Part shown: positions 1 to 9,205 of the stretch, piece by piece
Position numbering within the stretch: position 1 is the first letter of the stretch
Layout of the letters: every line of letters begins with the position of its first letter
Assembly (NCBI GenBank): GCA_029961685.1
Contig: JARWKL010000010.1
Location: 28,800,111 to 28,864,110 of the forward strand
Origin: Aristolochia californica
Taxonomy: Eukaryota; Streptophyta; Magnoliopsida; Piperales; Aristolochiaceae
Length of the DNA stretch: 64,000 nucleotides
Direction: 5' to 3'
Position numbers and translations under genes: made by a program
The notes under the pieces: generated by a model
Databases searched by the model: none
What the model was told of the DNA's origin: nothing
The model's input: the letters and a program-made list of their open reading frames with translations, nothing else

Positions 1-479
1 TTATAGGTCTATAGGTTTTTGTGTATAATGTAATAGGTTATTCTAAAATTCAAATAGTTTTTATTAATTATTTTGAATTTCTTTGAATTCCTATATTGGA
101 ATATTTTTTTACTAGTCAAACGGAATTGTAAAAGAACCAATATAGAAATATAACTTATTTTCTATTTATGTACAATTTACGAGATTCTTACTCTTATTAT
201 CTACTTTATCAAACTGACCAAAGTATGCAATAATCCACATAGTCAAGCCTCTTTACCACTAAGGATCATGACCTCAACTACTCTCAGGCTCTCAATTAAT
301 CTAACTGCCTTGTTAGTGCACTTTGAAAGTGAAAGTGAAAATACTTTCACTAGTGAAAATAACCAAAAACCTGTTAGTGTACACCATAAGTGGTGAGGGA
401 AAGTGAATTACCCAGGTAATTCACTTTTACTCATTCTTAAGTAAAACGGGTAAAAGTGAAATCACTCTCTAATGCTAGT
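1..479. other. Intergenic, no gene seen
   Basis: AT-rich sequence with only short open frames. From about 310 it becomes a patch rich in GTGAAAGTGAAA and its complement (about 325-490), including a TGTTAGTG motif that also occurs at the end of the MITE at 4198. This may be the end of a transposon covering the following AT-rich block, but no matching terminus was identified. Confidence 0.4.
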
Positions 480-549
480 GAATTCACTTTCATTCGCATG
501 CTCACTCGCTCTCTCACTCTTGTTCTATTCATTCTGCCCTCTCATTCTT

Positions 550-1455
550 GCAATTCGATATAATAAAATTAAGTATTTGTTTAATAATTTTATTTTATAT
601 ATTTAATTTAATTAAAATTTCTTAATTTAATTTTTAAATCATTTATTAATTTAAACAAGCTGAAATTTATCTTAGTTTGTTAACAGAATAGTTAAATAAA
701 ATTATCTTATAAAAATTAAATCTATTAAATTAATTTTATGTTATAAAATACTCTTTTTTATTTATATAAATTCATGATTTTAATATTATATTCAATTTCT
801 AATTTAAGAGCGAGAATTTGTATACTACAAAAGTAAAAAGTTTGATTAAGTATTTGGATTTTATAAAAGTAAGTATTTGTTTAATCATTTTTCAAAATAT
901 TTAAATAAATAAATAATATTTAAAAAATTATTAATTTAAAACATGTTAAATTATTTTTAAAATGATTTAATAATTTTTAAAAAAGTTAAATTTATTTTAT
1001 CTTAGTATAATAAAAAAATTTCAAATAAAATTTAAAAATATTTTAATTTTAAATATTTAATTAAATAAATAATCTTAAATTATTTATTTTAAATTATTTT
1101 AAATTATTTATTTAAAACAAGTTAAAATATATTTTAGTTTAGTTAAATAAAAAATATTACAATATTAAATCTATAACATTATTTTTTATAATAAAATACT
1201 CTATTTTTTATTTACATAAATTTATGAATTTTAATATTATATTTAAGTAATATTTTAAGAGTGCGAATTTACATATTAAAAAGTAACAATTTGATTAAGC
1301 ATTTGGATATTATAAAAGTAAATTTTATTTATTTTATATTTTAATTACATAAATAATGTTAATTTATTTATTTATTAATTCAGACATGTTGAAATCTATC
1401 ATAACTTATTAATAAAAAAGTTAAATAAGAAAATCCTATAAAATTTAAATCTATT
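550..1455 (+). repeat. AT-rich block with diverged tandem units, inverted copy at 61190-62300
   Basis: Very AT-rich DNA in which a phrase of the form TTTAAGAGTGCGAATTT, then TTTGATTAAG-ATTTGGAT-TTATAAAAGTAA, recurs near 800-870 and 1255-1325, with a partial unit near 555. The reverse complement of the same phrase recurs at 61190-62300 near the other end of the window. No coding potential is visible. It is best read as the internal sequence of a non-autonomous DNA transposon family whose class I cannot assign. Confidence 0.55.
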
Positions 1456-1456
1456 A

Positions 1457-1465
1457 GAATATTTT
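1457..1465. repeat. Left target-site duplication of the Mutator-like element
   Basis: GAATATTTT immediately outside the left terminal repeat. Its partner TAATATTTT is at 2615-2623, with one mismatch in nine bases. Confidence 0.55.
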
Positions 1466-2614
1466 AGGGAATTTTAGGTTACTACCCAATTTTTTTAACA
1501 TAATATCTTAAATAACCAATTTTTTAACGTATTTTTAAAAATACCCAATTTTGACTGGTCAACTATATATGTGTATAGTCAAATGTGACATGTAAGTTTT
1601 GACTGATTAAATGGTAAGTCAACATGCCACATCAACACCCAAAGAGTCTTGTGTCATGTCATCTGACACTTCATAGGCAAGCCAAGTTATCCTCCATGGA
1701 GGATGACATGTCATCTGCCACGTCATTTAATGCCAGGTCGTCCTCCACATTAGTTTGTCTTTTTTCTCCCATTTTCTTTGCACGATTGATTTAAGTTATT
1801 TTGTAATTAATTGTTTTAAAAAAATATTTTTCTAGTTTTTAAAATTCTTACACATTTCATTTCATTACCATCACTTTAATATAATAAAAATATAAAATTT
1901 GATTATTAATTATTTCAAAAATATTTTGAAATATTATTAATACTTTATTTTACTTAATACCTTATTGTAATTATTTTACTTGAAGATATTATTTAATTTA
2001 ATACAATATTTAGTAAAAAAATAATTGTTTTAAAATTAATATTTGTTGGTACAAATATTCTACCTTCTTCTTTATAATAAGAAATATTCTACCTATTAAC
2101 AGCTTTAATTATCGGTTAAATTTTTTTTAATTAAAAAATTATTCTAGAGTTTAAAAATCTAATTTATCGCTACGCGTTTTATTACCTTATATTTCAAAAT
2201 ATTTTAAAAAAAATTTTATTTTTTATATTTATTTAAATCATTTTTTTCAAAAATATGTAAATTTTTTTGGAAAATAATTTTTTTATAAAATATTTTCAAA
2301 ACTTTAAAAATATTTAAAACTTATAGAATATTTTTAATTAATTAATTTTTTAAAAATATTTAAAATTTTATTTAGAAATTATATAATTTTTTTTAGAAAT
2401 TAATGTTTTAAATTTTTTATTTGATGATGTGGCAGATGACATGATGTAAGACTCTTTGGGTGTTAATGCAGACGTAATCGATCAAAGCTCATGTGTCACC
2501 TTGGATTGCACTTATGTATATTTGATGGGTCAAAGTTATGTATTTGTGCAAACAAGTTAAAAAGTTGTTTATTTATGTTATTATGTTAAAAAATGGGTAA
2601 TATCCTAAAATTCT
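1466..2614. mobile_element. Non-autonomous Mutator-like element with ~195-bp terminal inverted repeats
   Basis: The left end (1466 to about 1660) and right end (about 2420-2614) are inverted copies of each other. They share the outermost GAATTTTAGG and TACCC blocks and an inner block with AACACCCAAAGAGTCTT followed by a CATGTCATCTG segment. Flanking 9-mers GAATATTTT (1457-1465) and TAATATTTT (2615-2623) match at 8 of 9 positions, fitting the 9-bp target duplication typical of Mutator-like elements. Between the repeats is AT-rich DNA without an open frame, so the element must have depended on a transposase elsewhere. A perfect 16-bp palindrome around CCATGG lies at 1689-1704. Confidence 0.7.
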
Positions 2615-2843
2615 TAATATTTTATTAATAAATTTCGTAATATTTTTTCACTCTACGACAATATTACTTCAGCAGGGTGATTTCCATCACACTTTGTTAT
2701 TCACACAACAAACCTGCAAAGAGGATTACAAAACCATCCCAAAGATGCAAAGAAAAACGAAAAACTCCACGACCGCAACGAAATCAAACCCTTTTGCAAC
2801 CTTTATACTCATGGGCAAATTCATAGATCTAGTATTCCTTACT

Positions 2844-3476
2844 CTACTCCTCCAGCAAGAAGTTACGCAGACATCGATCACACGTTACAGTGCCTTCCAA
2901 GAACTTGCGCTCAAATTCATCTTTGCGGCAGCAGAAAGGACAGGTTGCAGTGACCAATCGTGAAGTCTCACCAGACGAGGTGGAACTGAAAGTACTACGG
3001 TGGGAGGCAGCAGCAGCAGCAGCTGACTTTTGTTTAGGTTGGTCGACGAGAGTGACGCTGAAGTTGAGATCTGTTTCAATGATCCTTACGAGTTCGTTAT
3101 TAGGACCGAGCTCGAACTCGCGTCTGCGCATGCCACAAGCAACTTCATAGGCTGATGACTTTTTCTCCCCTTTGCCGATCGAAGAAGAGGAGGGTACAAT
3201 TTCGAGAGGAAGTTCTGCCTTTCGCCGGGCAGATTCCATAGCATAAGCAGCTAAATATTGCACCACGTCTGCTGTTTCCTTCAAATCTGAGGGTCTCGGC
3301 TGCCCCCCATGATACTCTGAGCTTCTTCTTTGGCTGGGACTCCCAAAAATTCTGGGGCTCTCATTGTCGTTTTCCCACCTCCTAAGTGGAGGAGCGGAGG
3401 GTTCTCGCTTGCTGGAGAGACGGCCAAGACCAAAGCCATCAGAACTTGCGTCGCGGGCAAACTTTCGTGCATCCAT
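2844..3476 (-). CDS. Uncharacterised 210-aa protein with C-terminal CxxC...CxxC zinc-ribbon-like motif
   Basis: I do not recognise this protein by family. The frame is open and intronless from the first ATG (3474-3476) to a stop. The N-terminal half is charged and Ser/Arg/Pro rich and looks disordered. A more ordered stretch follows (about 65-90, helix-like, DVVQYLAAYAMESARRK), then residues 108-148 with mixed hydrophobic character. Next come an alanine run (152-157), a serine/threonine linker and a compact C-terminus with Cys179, Cys182, Cys183, Cys199 and Cys202. Two CxxC pairs 16 residues apart could bind one zinc, as in a zinc ribbon or treble clef. It is not an FCS-like zinc finger because the FCS spacing is absent. 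A TATATAAA box sits 42-49 bp upstream of the ATG on this strand, supporting a real promoter. A longer spliced form is possible but no flanking exon was recognised. Confidence 0.6.
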   Translation of the reverse strand: MDARKFARDASSDGFGLGRLSSKREPSAPPLRRWENDNESPRIFGSPSQRRSSEYHGGQPRPSDLKETADVVQYLAAYAMESARRKAELPLEIVPSSSSIGKGEKKSSAYEVACGMRRREFELGPNNELVRIIETDLNFSVTLVDQPKQKSAAAAAASHRSTFSSTSSGETSRLVTATCPFCCRKDEFERKFLEGTVTCDRCLRNFLLEE

Positions 3477-3517
3477 GGATACGATCTCTGTGCTAAATTA
3501 GAGAGTTTAGTCGGGCC

Positions 3518-3525
3518 TTTATATA
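3518..3525 (-). promoter_or_regulatory. TATA box for the 210-aa gene
   Basis: On the minus strand the sequence reads TATATAAA, 42-49 bp upstream of the ATG at 3476. Transcription would start roughly 10-20 bp before the ATG, giving a very short leader. Confidence 0.5.
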
Positions 3526-3529
3526 CAGG

Positions 3530-4197
3530 TACCTCGGCTCATCCCAGGAAATTTCTTAGCAGCTAGCGAGGTCGGTTAAGAGAGAAAACGACGGTTAATC
3601 TATCCATTTTGTTAAATTACGTCGCAATTGTTTGCAACTACTTCTCAGGGAAGACTTATCTGAAGAACCGCCTAGCCAGAAACTGTTTTTGTATTTGGGA
3701 TTAGGTGGCGTTTCTGTTAAACGTTAAACTTTCCAAATAAAATCCATCTCAATTGAGTAGTTTCTGAGAAAGAGAGGAGTTGACAAGAGAAAGAAGGTCT
3801 GCAACACTTGGCATTTCAATCGATTTCCTCATTTTTGCCACCCACTTTCAAGACTTTTCTGAACCTCATTTTAGCATCAGACGGAACTGGGGGTCTATTC
3901 ATACTCTCTCATTTTCAGAAATACCAAGTCCACTTTCAAGAGTGGAAAAGTATAAGATTTTTGTTTCCAGAAATAAAAAAGAGCAATTATGATAAGAGGA
4001 GATGGTTTAGACTTTCCTCTCCCACTTTCCAAAATTTTGTGGGTCAAATCGAAGCTTCCGCATATCTCATGACAATTCTTTATTAATATTGATTGTTACA
4101 CCAGCAATTGTCCCACAAGTCAAAACATGGCTTAGTATCATTATTTTTTTATGGAACTGGAGTTTGGTGGGAAGAGGATGAAAAATGGAATTCATTA
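3530..4197. other. Intergenic, no gene seen
   Basis: Upstream region of the 210-aa gene. It has short overlapping open frames on the plus strand with no recognisable domain or codon preference. Repeated CCCACTTTC/CCAC phrases occur near 3840, 3930 and 4020. Confidence 0.4.
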
Positions 4198-4705
4198 AGG
4201 CCGTGTTAGTGCCCTTGGTTGAAAATTTATATCCCAAGAAAAACAAGAAATGTTTTTCCTAGGACACATTTCCAAGAAACATTCAGATAAAATCCTATTA
4301 GTGTTTTAATAGGAATTTATATGGAAAATTTTAAAAATTTCCAAAGAAAATTAATGGACTTGTTAATGCCTTTTCTAAGAAAATAAATAAAAATTAATAA
4401 TAATCTTATACATTATCATTTTTATATGATAAATTTTCAATAAAATAAAATATCAAAATACGAAATTATCATGAAAAATTGCCTTGTGCTACAATTATTA
4501 TAACATCAATTGTCAAATGCTTATTTAAAAAATTCCATATGGTTTTGAAGCCCATCTTGGCTGAAAAATTATATGATTTTTTTGGCAAGAATTTCCAACT
4601 GGAAAAGTGTTTTTCAGAAAGCATGATACACTAATGGTCCTTAGAAACATATTTCTACTAGAAATATTTTTCCATTGTTTCCTAAAAAAGGTACTAACAA
4701 GGCCT
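4198..4705. mobile_element. MITE family A, copy 1
   Basis: A 508-bp AT-rich element bounded by AGGCCGTGTTAGTGCC on the left and GGTACTAACAAGGCCT on the right, which form an imperfect inverted pair. A long, easily aligned relative lies in reverse orientation at about 60385-60869. Shared internal phrases include TTTCCTAGGA, AAAATTTCCAA and CCATCTTGGCT. There is no open frame. The superfamily is not certain, because no clear target duplication was found. Confidence 0.65.
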
Positions 4706-5393
4706 GAAATAGCTAACCCTTCGACGTTTACTAATTAAAAGAAAAAAAACTATTGTAGGATTAATCAACATATGGAAATAACTTTGGAGGGGAAAATTAA
4801 CTTTCCCTTCCATTTTCTTTTCTTTTCTATGAGTTCTAAACAGACCCTTAATGATATATCATACACATGTATGATCCTTATCGAGTCGAAATTCATACTT
4901 CTAGGATGGATGTTATATCGAAAACTGTTCTCTTACAAGTCGTAAATACGGCCTGTCGGTGCCTAGGAAATGTTAAGTGGGATGAGGTCCATAAAATCAT
5001 CTTTTCACTCAACCTTCGATCTGAAATTAAAAATTTTGTGAGAAAGTAAGTTAGTCTTGAATCAGTTGCTGTAAACAGTTTCCTTACCAGCATATTACCA
5101 TTAAAAAAATCGTAATGTAATTCTGTTTAGGATTTTTTATTTCCATTCTGCTTCTTATGACTGGCTTTTCAAAGATAACTTACTCTTACGCGTTAACTTG
5201 CAAAGGACTTCAAACTCCTTTTCCTTATCATTCATTCATTTCTATTTTTTTTCAAACTCTAAACCCGGCTTGAAAATGGGTAGGCCGAATTTGTAATATT
5301 TAGCTGCAAATCATTAGGAAGATTCGAGGGGAGACGCTGTTACTTGCCCAAGCTTCCATGTTGTCTGGAAGACTTTACTGACTACAACATAAA
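4706..5393. other. Intergenic, no gene seen
   Basis: Unique-looking sequence between MITE A and Harbinger copy 1. The 60-codon open frame at 4867-5049 has no recognisable features and is not called. Confidence 0.4.
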
Positions 5394-5420
5394 GGGGGGG
5401 GTGGGGGTTAGTCAACTTGA
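5394..5420 (+). repeat. Left terminal inverted repeat of Harbinger copy 1
   Basis: A G-rich run followed by GGGGGTTAGTCAACTTGA. The outer end of copy 2 (near 33345-33371, read on the minus strand) carries the same pattern with a few changes, GAGGTTACTCAACTTGA, confirming the terminus. The partner is at 11098-11113. Confidence 0.7.
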
Positions 5421-5624
5421 AGGACAAGATGATCTTCAACCACATAACGCCCTTTTCCACTTGAAGTCGTTAGTGGAGCGCAGATGAAGCTTCATCTCGA
5501 TGCAGGGGATGAAGGGGCCCTTCATCTCCACGGTTTAATTTCAATCATGTGGAAGAAGGCCCTTTTTGATCTTCTTCGAATTGAAGGACGGGCGACGCCC
5601 TCGGCCTCGCTCTCTCTCCTCGCA

Positions 5625-5638
5625 CCCCCCCCCCCCCC
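5625..5638 (+). repeat. C14 homopolymer in Harbinger copy 1
   Basis: A run of 14 C about 230 bp inside the left end, in a CT-rich leader. Copies 2 and 3 carry longer runs at the comparable place (33115-33146 and 60065-60092, G on the plus strand). Confidence 0.85.
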
Positions 5639-6139
5639 ATCGCACGTCGTCTTTTTCTTTGTTCTTCCTCTCTCCCGCACTCCCTTCCCTCTCTCGTCTC
5701 CCTGCGCCCCCGACATTGTTCTCGTCCTTCGTCTCCCTGCGTCCCCGACATCGATCTCGGCCACTATTTCAGTTCCCTCTCGTCTCTGGCTTCAACTTTC
5801 GGTCTTCTCTCGGCCCCGCCCTCTCAGTCGCACCCCCTCTCTCGTCTCTGTGACTCCCTCTCTTCTCTCAGACAAGCTCTCTCTCGCTTCTCTCTCTCTA
5901 TTCCCTCCCGACCTCCCTTTCTTCTTTGTCTTCTCCCTCTCTTCTCCCTTTCGGCCTCCCACTCCCTTATCTCTCTGGCTAGTCTCGATTAGGCATCGAT
6001 TTCACCCTTCGGCTTCGGATTTCCCCCTTCGATTTCACCCTTCGGCTTCGGATTTGTCCAAATTTCAGAAGGTATGCCTAAACCCGAATTTTTTCCATTA
6101 AATTAGTGTTTTATTTGATTTAAATTTATTTTCAGTGCG

Positions 6140-6460
6140 TAATTAGGGTTTATGGTTAAGGTTTATTTGTGCATTATTTTTGGGATTTAGGGTTACGGTT
6201 TATAGTCTAAATTAGGGTTTAGGGTTTAGTGCGTAATTAGGGTTTATGGTTAAGGGTATTTTAGGGATTAGGGTTTTTAAGGTTTAGGGGGTTTAGGGTT
6301 CTTAAGCTATAAGGTTTTTTGGGTTTAGGGTTTGGAATTAGGGTGTAGGGTTTAGGGTTTAGGGCTTTTAATGTATTAAGTCCTGGAATTAGTGTTTAGG
6401 GTTTAGAGTTTAGTAGGTGATAGGGTTTAGGGTTTGATGGTTTAGTTTTTTTTTTTATGG
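6140..6460 (+). repeat. Degenerate TTTAGGG (plant-telomere-like) array
   Basis: Repeated GGGTTTAGGG, GGGTTTATGG and GGGTTTTTAAGG phrases, with short perfect TTTAGGGTTTAGGG stretches near 6210-6225 and 6345-6365. The array lies inside the transposon leader and continues into both units of the following tandem duplication. The same kind of array, as CCCTAAA, is in copies 2 and 3. Confidence 0.75.
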
Positions 6461-7516
6461 TTTGTGTTTCGGGTAGGGTTTAGGCTAGGAGTTTATGGTA
6501 TTTTAGGGATTAGAATTTTTAAGGTTTAGGGGGGTTTATGGTTTTTAAGGTTTTGGGGGTTTTGTGTTTTTAAGCTCTAGGGTTTTTTAGGTTTTTTTTT
6601 TTTTTGGGGGGGGGGGGGAGGGTTTTGGGTTTTTAAGGTATTAAGTTCTAGAATTAGTGTTTAGGGGTTTTTAGTCCAATTCAAACAAGGTTGAGTCGCC
6701 TACACGGGCGTCCATTAGCCAACGAAACCCGACCCCCATCACTGACGAGGTACAGTTCAAAGTTACTGCAAAGTTATATGGGGCTCTACCAGGGGTCTTC
6801 GGTGAATTTGGATTTGATGTGTGTGTGTTTTCATTGTTTAGTGCATATGCATTAGTGAAAATAATTTAATTAATTTTGAAATGTGTGAGAATGTTGTTGA
6901 GAATTTTTGAAGTGCTATGAAATATTTTTGCCATGTGGTGAGGAGATTCGGGTATTATACATATCCACCACATGGTATTTTTTTTATGGTTTGTGTTTCG
7001 GGTTTACGGTTTAGGCTAAGGGTTTAGGGTATTTTAGGGATTAAGATTTTTAAGGTTTAGGGGGTTTATGGTTTTTAAGATTTTGGGGGTTTTGTGTTTT
7101 TAAGCTCTAGGGTTTTTTAGGTTTTGGGGAGGGGGGGGGGTGTGTTTAGGGTTTTGGGCTTTTAAGGTATTAAGTTCTGGAATTAGTGTTTAGGGGTTTT
7201 TAGTCCAATTCAAACAAGGTTGAGTCGCCTACACGGGCGTCCATTAGCCAACGAAACCCGACCCCCATCACTAACGAGGTACAGTTCATAGTGACTGCGA
7301 AGTTATATGGGGCTCTACCAGGGGTCTTCGGTGAATTTGGATTTGATGTGTGTGTGTTTTCATTGTTTAGTGCATATGCATTAGTGAAAATAATTTAATT
7401 AATTTTGAAATGTGTGAGAATGTTGTTGAGAATTTTTGAAGTGCTATGAAATGTTTTTGCCACGTGGTGAGGAGATTCGGGTATTATACATATCCACCAC
7501 ATGGTATTTTTTTTTT
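6457..7516 (+). repeat. Tandem duplication, two units of about 530 bp
   Basis: The phrase ATGGTTTGTGTTTC starts at 6457, 6986 and 7517, giving units of 529 and 531 bp. Each unit holds a TTTAGGG-like part, a G-rich run and a conserved block with CGCCTACACGGGCGTCCATT. Copy 3 also has this block twice (near 58690-58850 and 59200-59480), while copy 2 has it once (near 32000-32330). Confidence 0.8.
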
Positions 7517-7584
7517 ATGGTTTGTGTTTCCGTGACGAGTAAAGGTTGTCTGATAAAGTTTTTTCCGTGAGGATTTAGATTTAG

Positions 7585-8566
7585 ATGGCTGCAAGAAGAC
7601 AACCAAGTGGTCGAACATATGATATTTGGACATTCGATGATGATAGCAAAATACTCGATCTCTTGGTCGAGCAGGTCAATCTAGGGAACAAGTTGCCTAA
7701 CGGGGTGTGGAAGCATGAGGTATATATGGACTGTGTAAATAAGTTCAATGAAGACACAGTCATGAAAAAAACTGTTGAGCAGGTGAAGAATCGAACAAGA
7801 GCATGGAAGAAAACATACCAAACGGTAACGAGCTATATCAACACTAGTGGGTTTGGTTGGGATGCAACCACACAACGAGTTACTGCATGTAATTCTGTAT
7901 GGCTTGATTACATAAAGGTCAGTAAATCTGTATGGCTCGACTATATGATGTACTATAAAATATTTTTTATGTTTTTCGCATTAGTATAACTCTATTCCAA
8001 GACGTCTAAATGATGTTTTATTCTTGTAGGAGCATAAAGATGCTGAGAAGTACAAACGTGAAGGCTGCCCCCTGTACGACAAATTAGCTGTGGTGGTGGG
8101 AAACACAATAGCGGTAGGGTCAGGAGCTGCAACCTTTGTAGATCAGGGCGATGAGGTGATTCTCGAATCGGAACATGTCCCGATGGATGAGCCAGCGGAT
8201 GTTGATATAGTTAGGGATACTCCATCACCATTATTAAGCATGGATGAGTCTCTAGGTAATCAATCTGAAAGAAGTAAACGGTCATCTTCAAGTCGTCGTA
8301 GAAAGAGAACCGAAATGCCCGATAACGACACTAGTAGCAGAATTTTTGATGCAATAGATCGAATTGCTCAGACATTTCAGAATTTCATGATGAAAGACGA
8401 TATTGTAAGAGGTTGCGTCAACGCCCTCAGGGAAATCCCGGACTTGCCTACAGAATTGAAGTATCGCGCTCCTTCATGGTTGGATACAGCAACTAAGAAG
8501 GTCATGTTTATGGAAATGACAGTGGAAGAGCGGGTTGAGTGGCTTAAATTTTGTTTTGAAAACTAA
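7585..8566 (+). CDS. Harbinger MYB/SANT-like DNA-binding protein, two exons (289 aa)
   Basis: Exons are 7585-7917 and 8030-8566. The intron 7918-8029 has GT...TTGTAG borders and joins in phase 0. Residues 1-111 form a MYB/SANT-like domain of the plant type found in Harbinger second proteins, with the tryptophan positions WTFDDDSKILDLL, NGVWKHEVY and VKNRTRAWKKTY. The second exon begins EHKDAEKYKREGCPLYDKL, typical of the end of this domain. It then has an acidic region, a basic SRRRKR cluster that could be a nuclear localisation signal, and a helical C-terminus ending VEWLKFCFEN. These proteins help the transposase bind the element ends and enter the nucleus. The frame is intact, unlike the copies at 30969-31912 and 54300-58510. 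The intron start repeats a 3'-exon phrase (SVWLDY, twice), a small local duplication. Confidence 0.8.
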
Positions 8567-8721
8567 TTGTAATGCGTTATAAATACACTATTTTTTTGGA
8601 ATATTATTATGGAGTAGACATGATATTTGAATTATGACGTTGCAAAACTTATTAGTATGGTTTGTATTTAAATTTGATATGTTGTTGTGTTTATATATTG
8701 CATAGATAAATATGGTGTTTT
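8567..8721 (+). other. AT-rich spacer between the two Harbinger genes
   Basis: The 3' flank of the MYB-like gene. No open frame of note. Confidence 0.4.
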
Positions 8722-9165
8722 GAGTATGGATGTGGAATGTGATTGAATGTAGGATGTGGATGAATGTAGGATGTGATTGAATGTAGGATGTGGAATGTGG
8801 ATGAATGTAGGATGTGATTGAATGCAGGATGTGTGAATGTGGATGAATGTAGGATGTGATTGAATGTAGGATGTGGGAATGGGGATGAATGTAGGATGTG
8901 GGATGTGGATGAATGTAGGATATGGGAATGTCGATGAATGTAGGATGTGATTGAATGTAGGATGTGGGAATGGGGATGAATGTAGGATGTGATTGAATGT
9001 AGGATGTGGGATGTGGATGAATGTAGGATGTGATTGAATGTAGGATGTGGGAATGGGGATGAATGTAGGATGTGATTGATTGTAGGATGTGTGAATGTGG
9101 ATGAATATAGGATGTGATTGAATGTAGGATGTGGGAATGTGGATGAATATGGTTGTTTATAGGTG
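8722..9165 (+). repeat. Minisatellite of GAATGTAGGATGTG units
   Basis: About 440 bp of interleaved GATGAATGTAGGATGTG, ATTGAATGTAGGATGTG and GGGAATGGG units in a higher-order pattern of roughly 35-75 bp. It sits between the two genes of the transposon. The corresponding place in copy 3 (54020-54140) retains a shorter, decayed version on the opposite strand. Confidence 0.85.
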
Positions 9166-9205
9166 TGATTGCAAATAGGTTATGATTGAAGATTGATGTT
9201 TACTC

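Noticed and set aside
2844..3476. FCS-like zinc finger (FLZ) protein
   Set aside because: FLZ domains need a CxxC followed by the FCS..C signature. Here the second pair is CDRC without FCS, so the family is left open.
5484..6101. 205-codon open frame in the leader of Harbinger copy 1
   Set aside because: Composition is dominated by Ser, Pro and Leu from CT-rich DNA, it spans the C14 homopolymer, and there is no equivalent conserved protein in copies 2 and 3.
6140..6460. Genuine chromosome end (telomere)
   Set aside because: The TTTAGGG units are degenerate, short and embedded in a transposon, and the same array recurs in the other copies.
8722..9165. CRISPR-like array of short repeats
   Set aside because: Units are contiguous, variable and without unique spacers, and this is plant DNA. 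It is a minisatellite.
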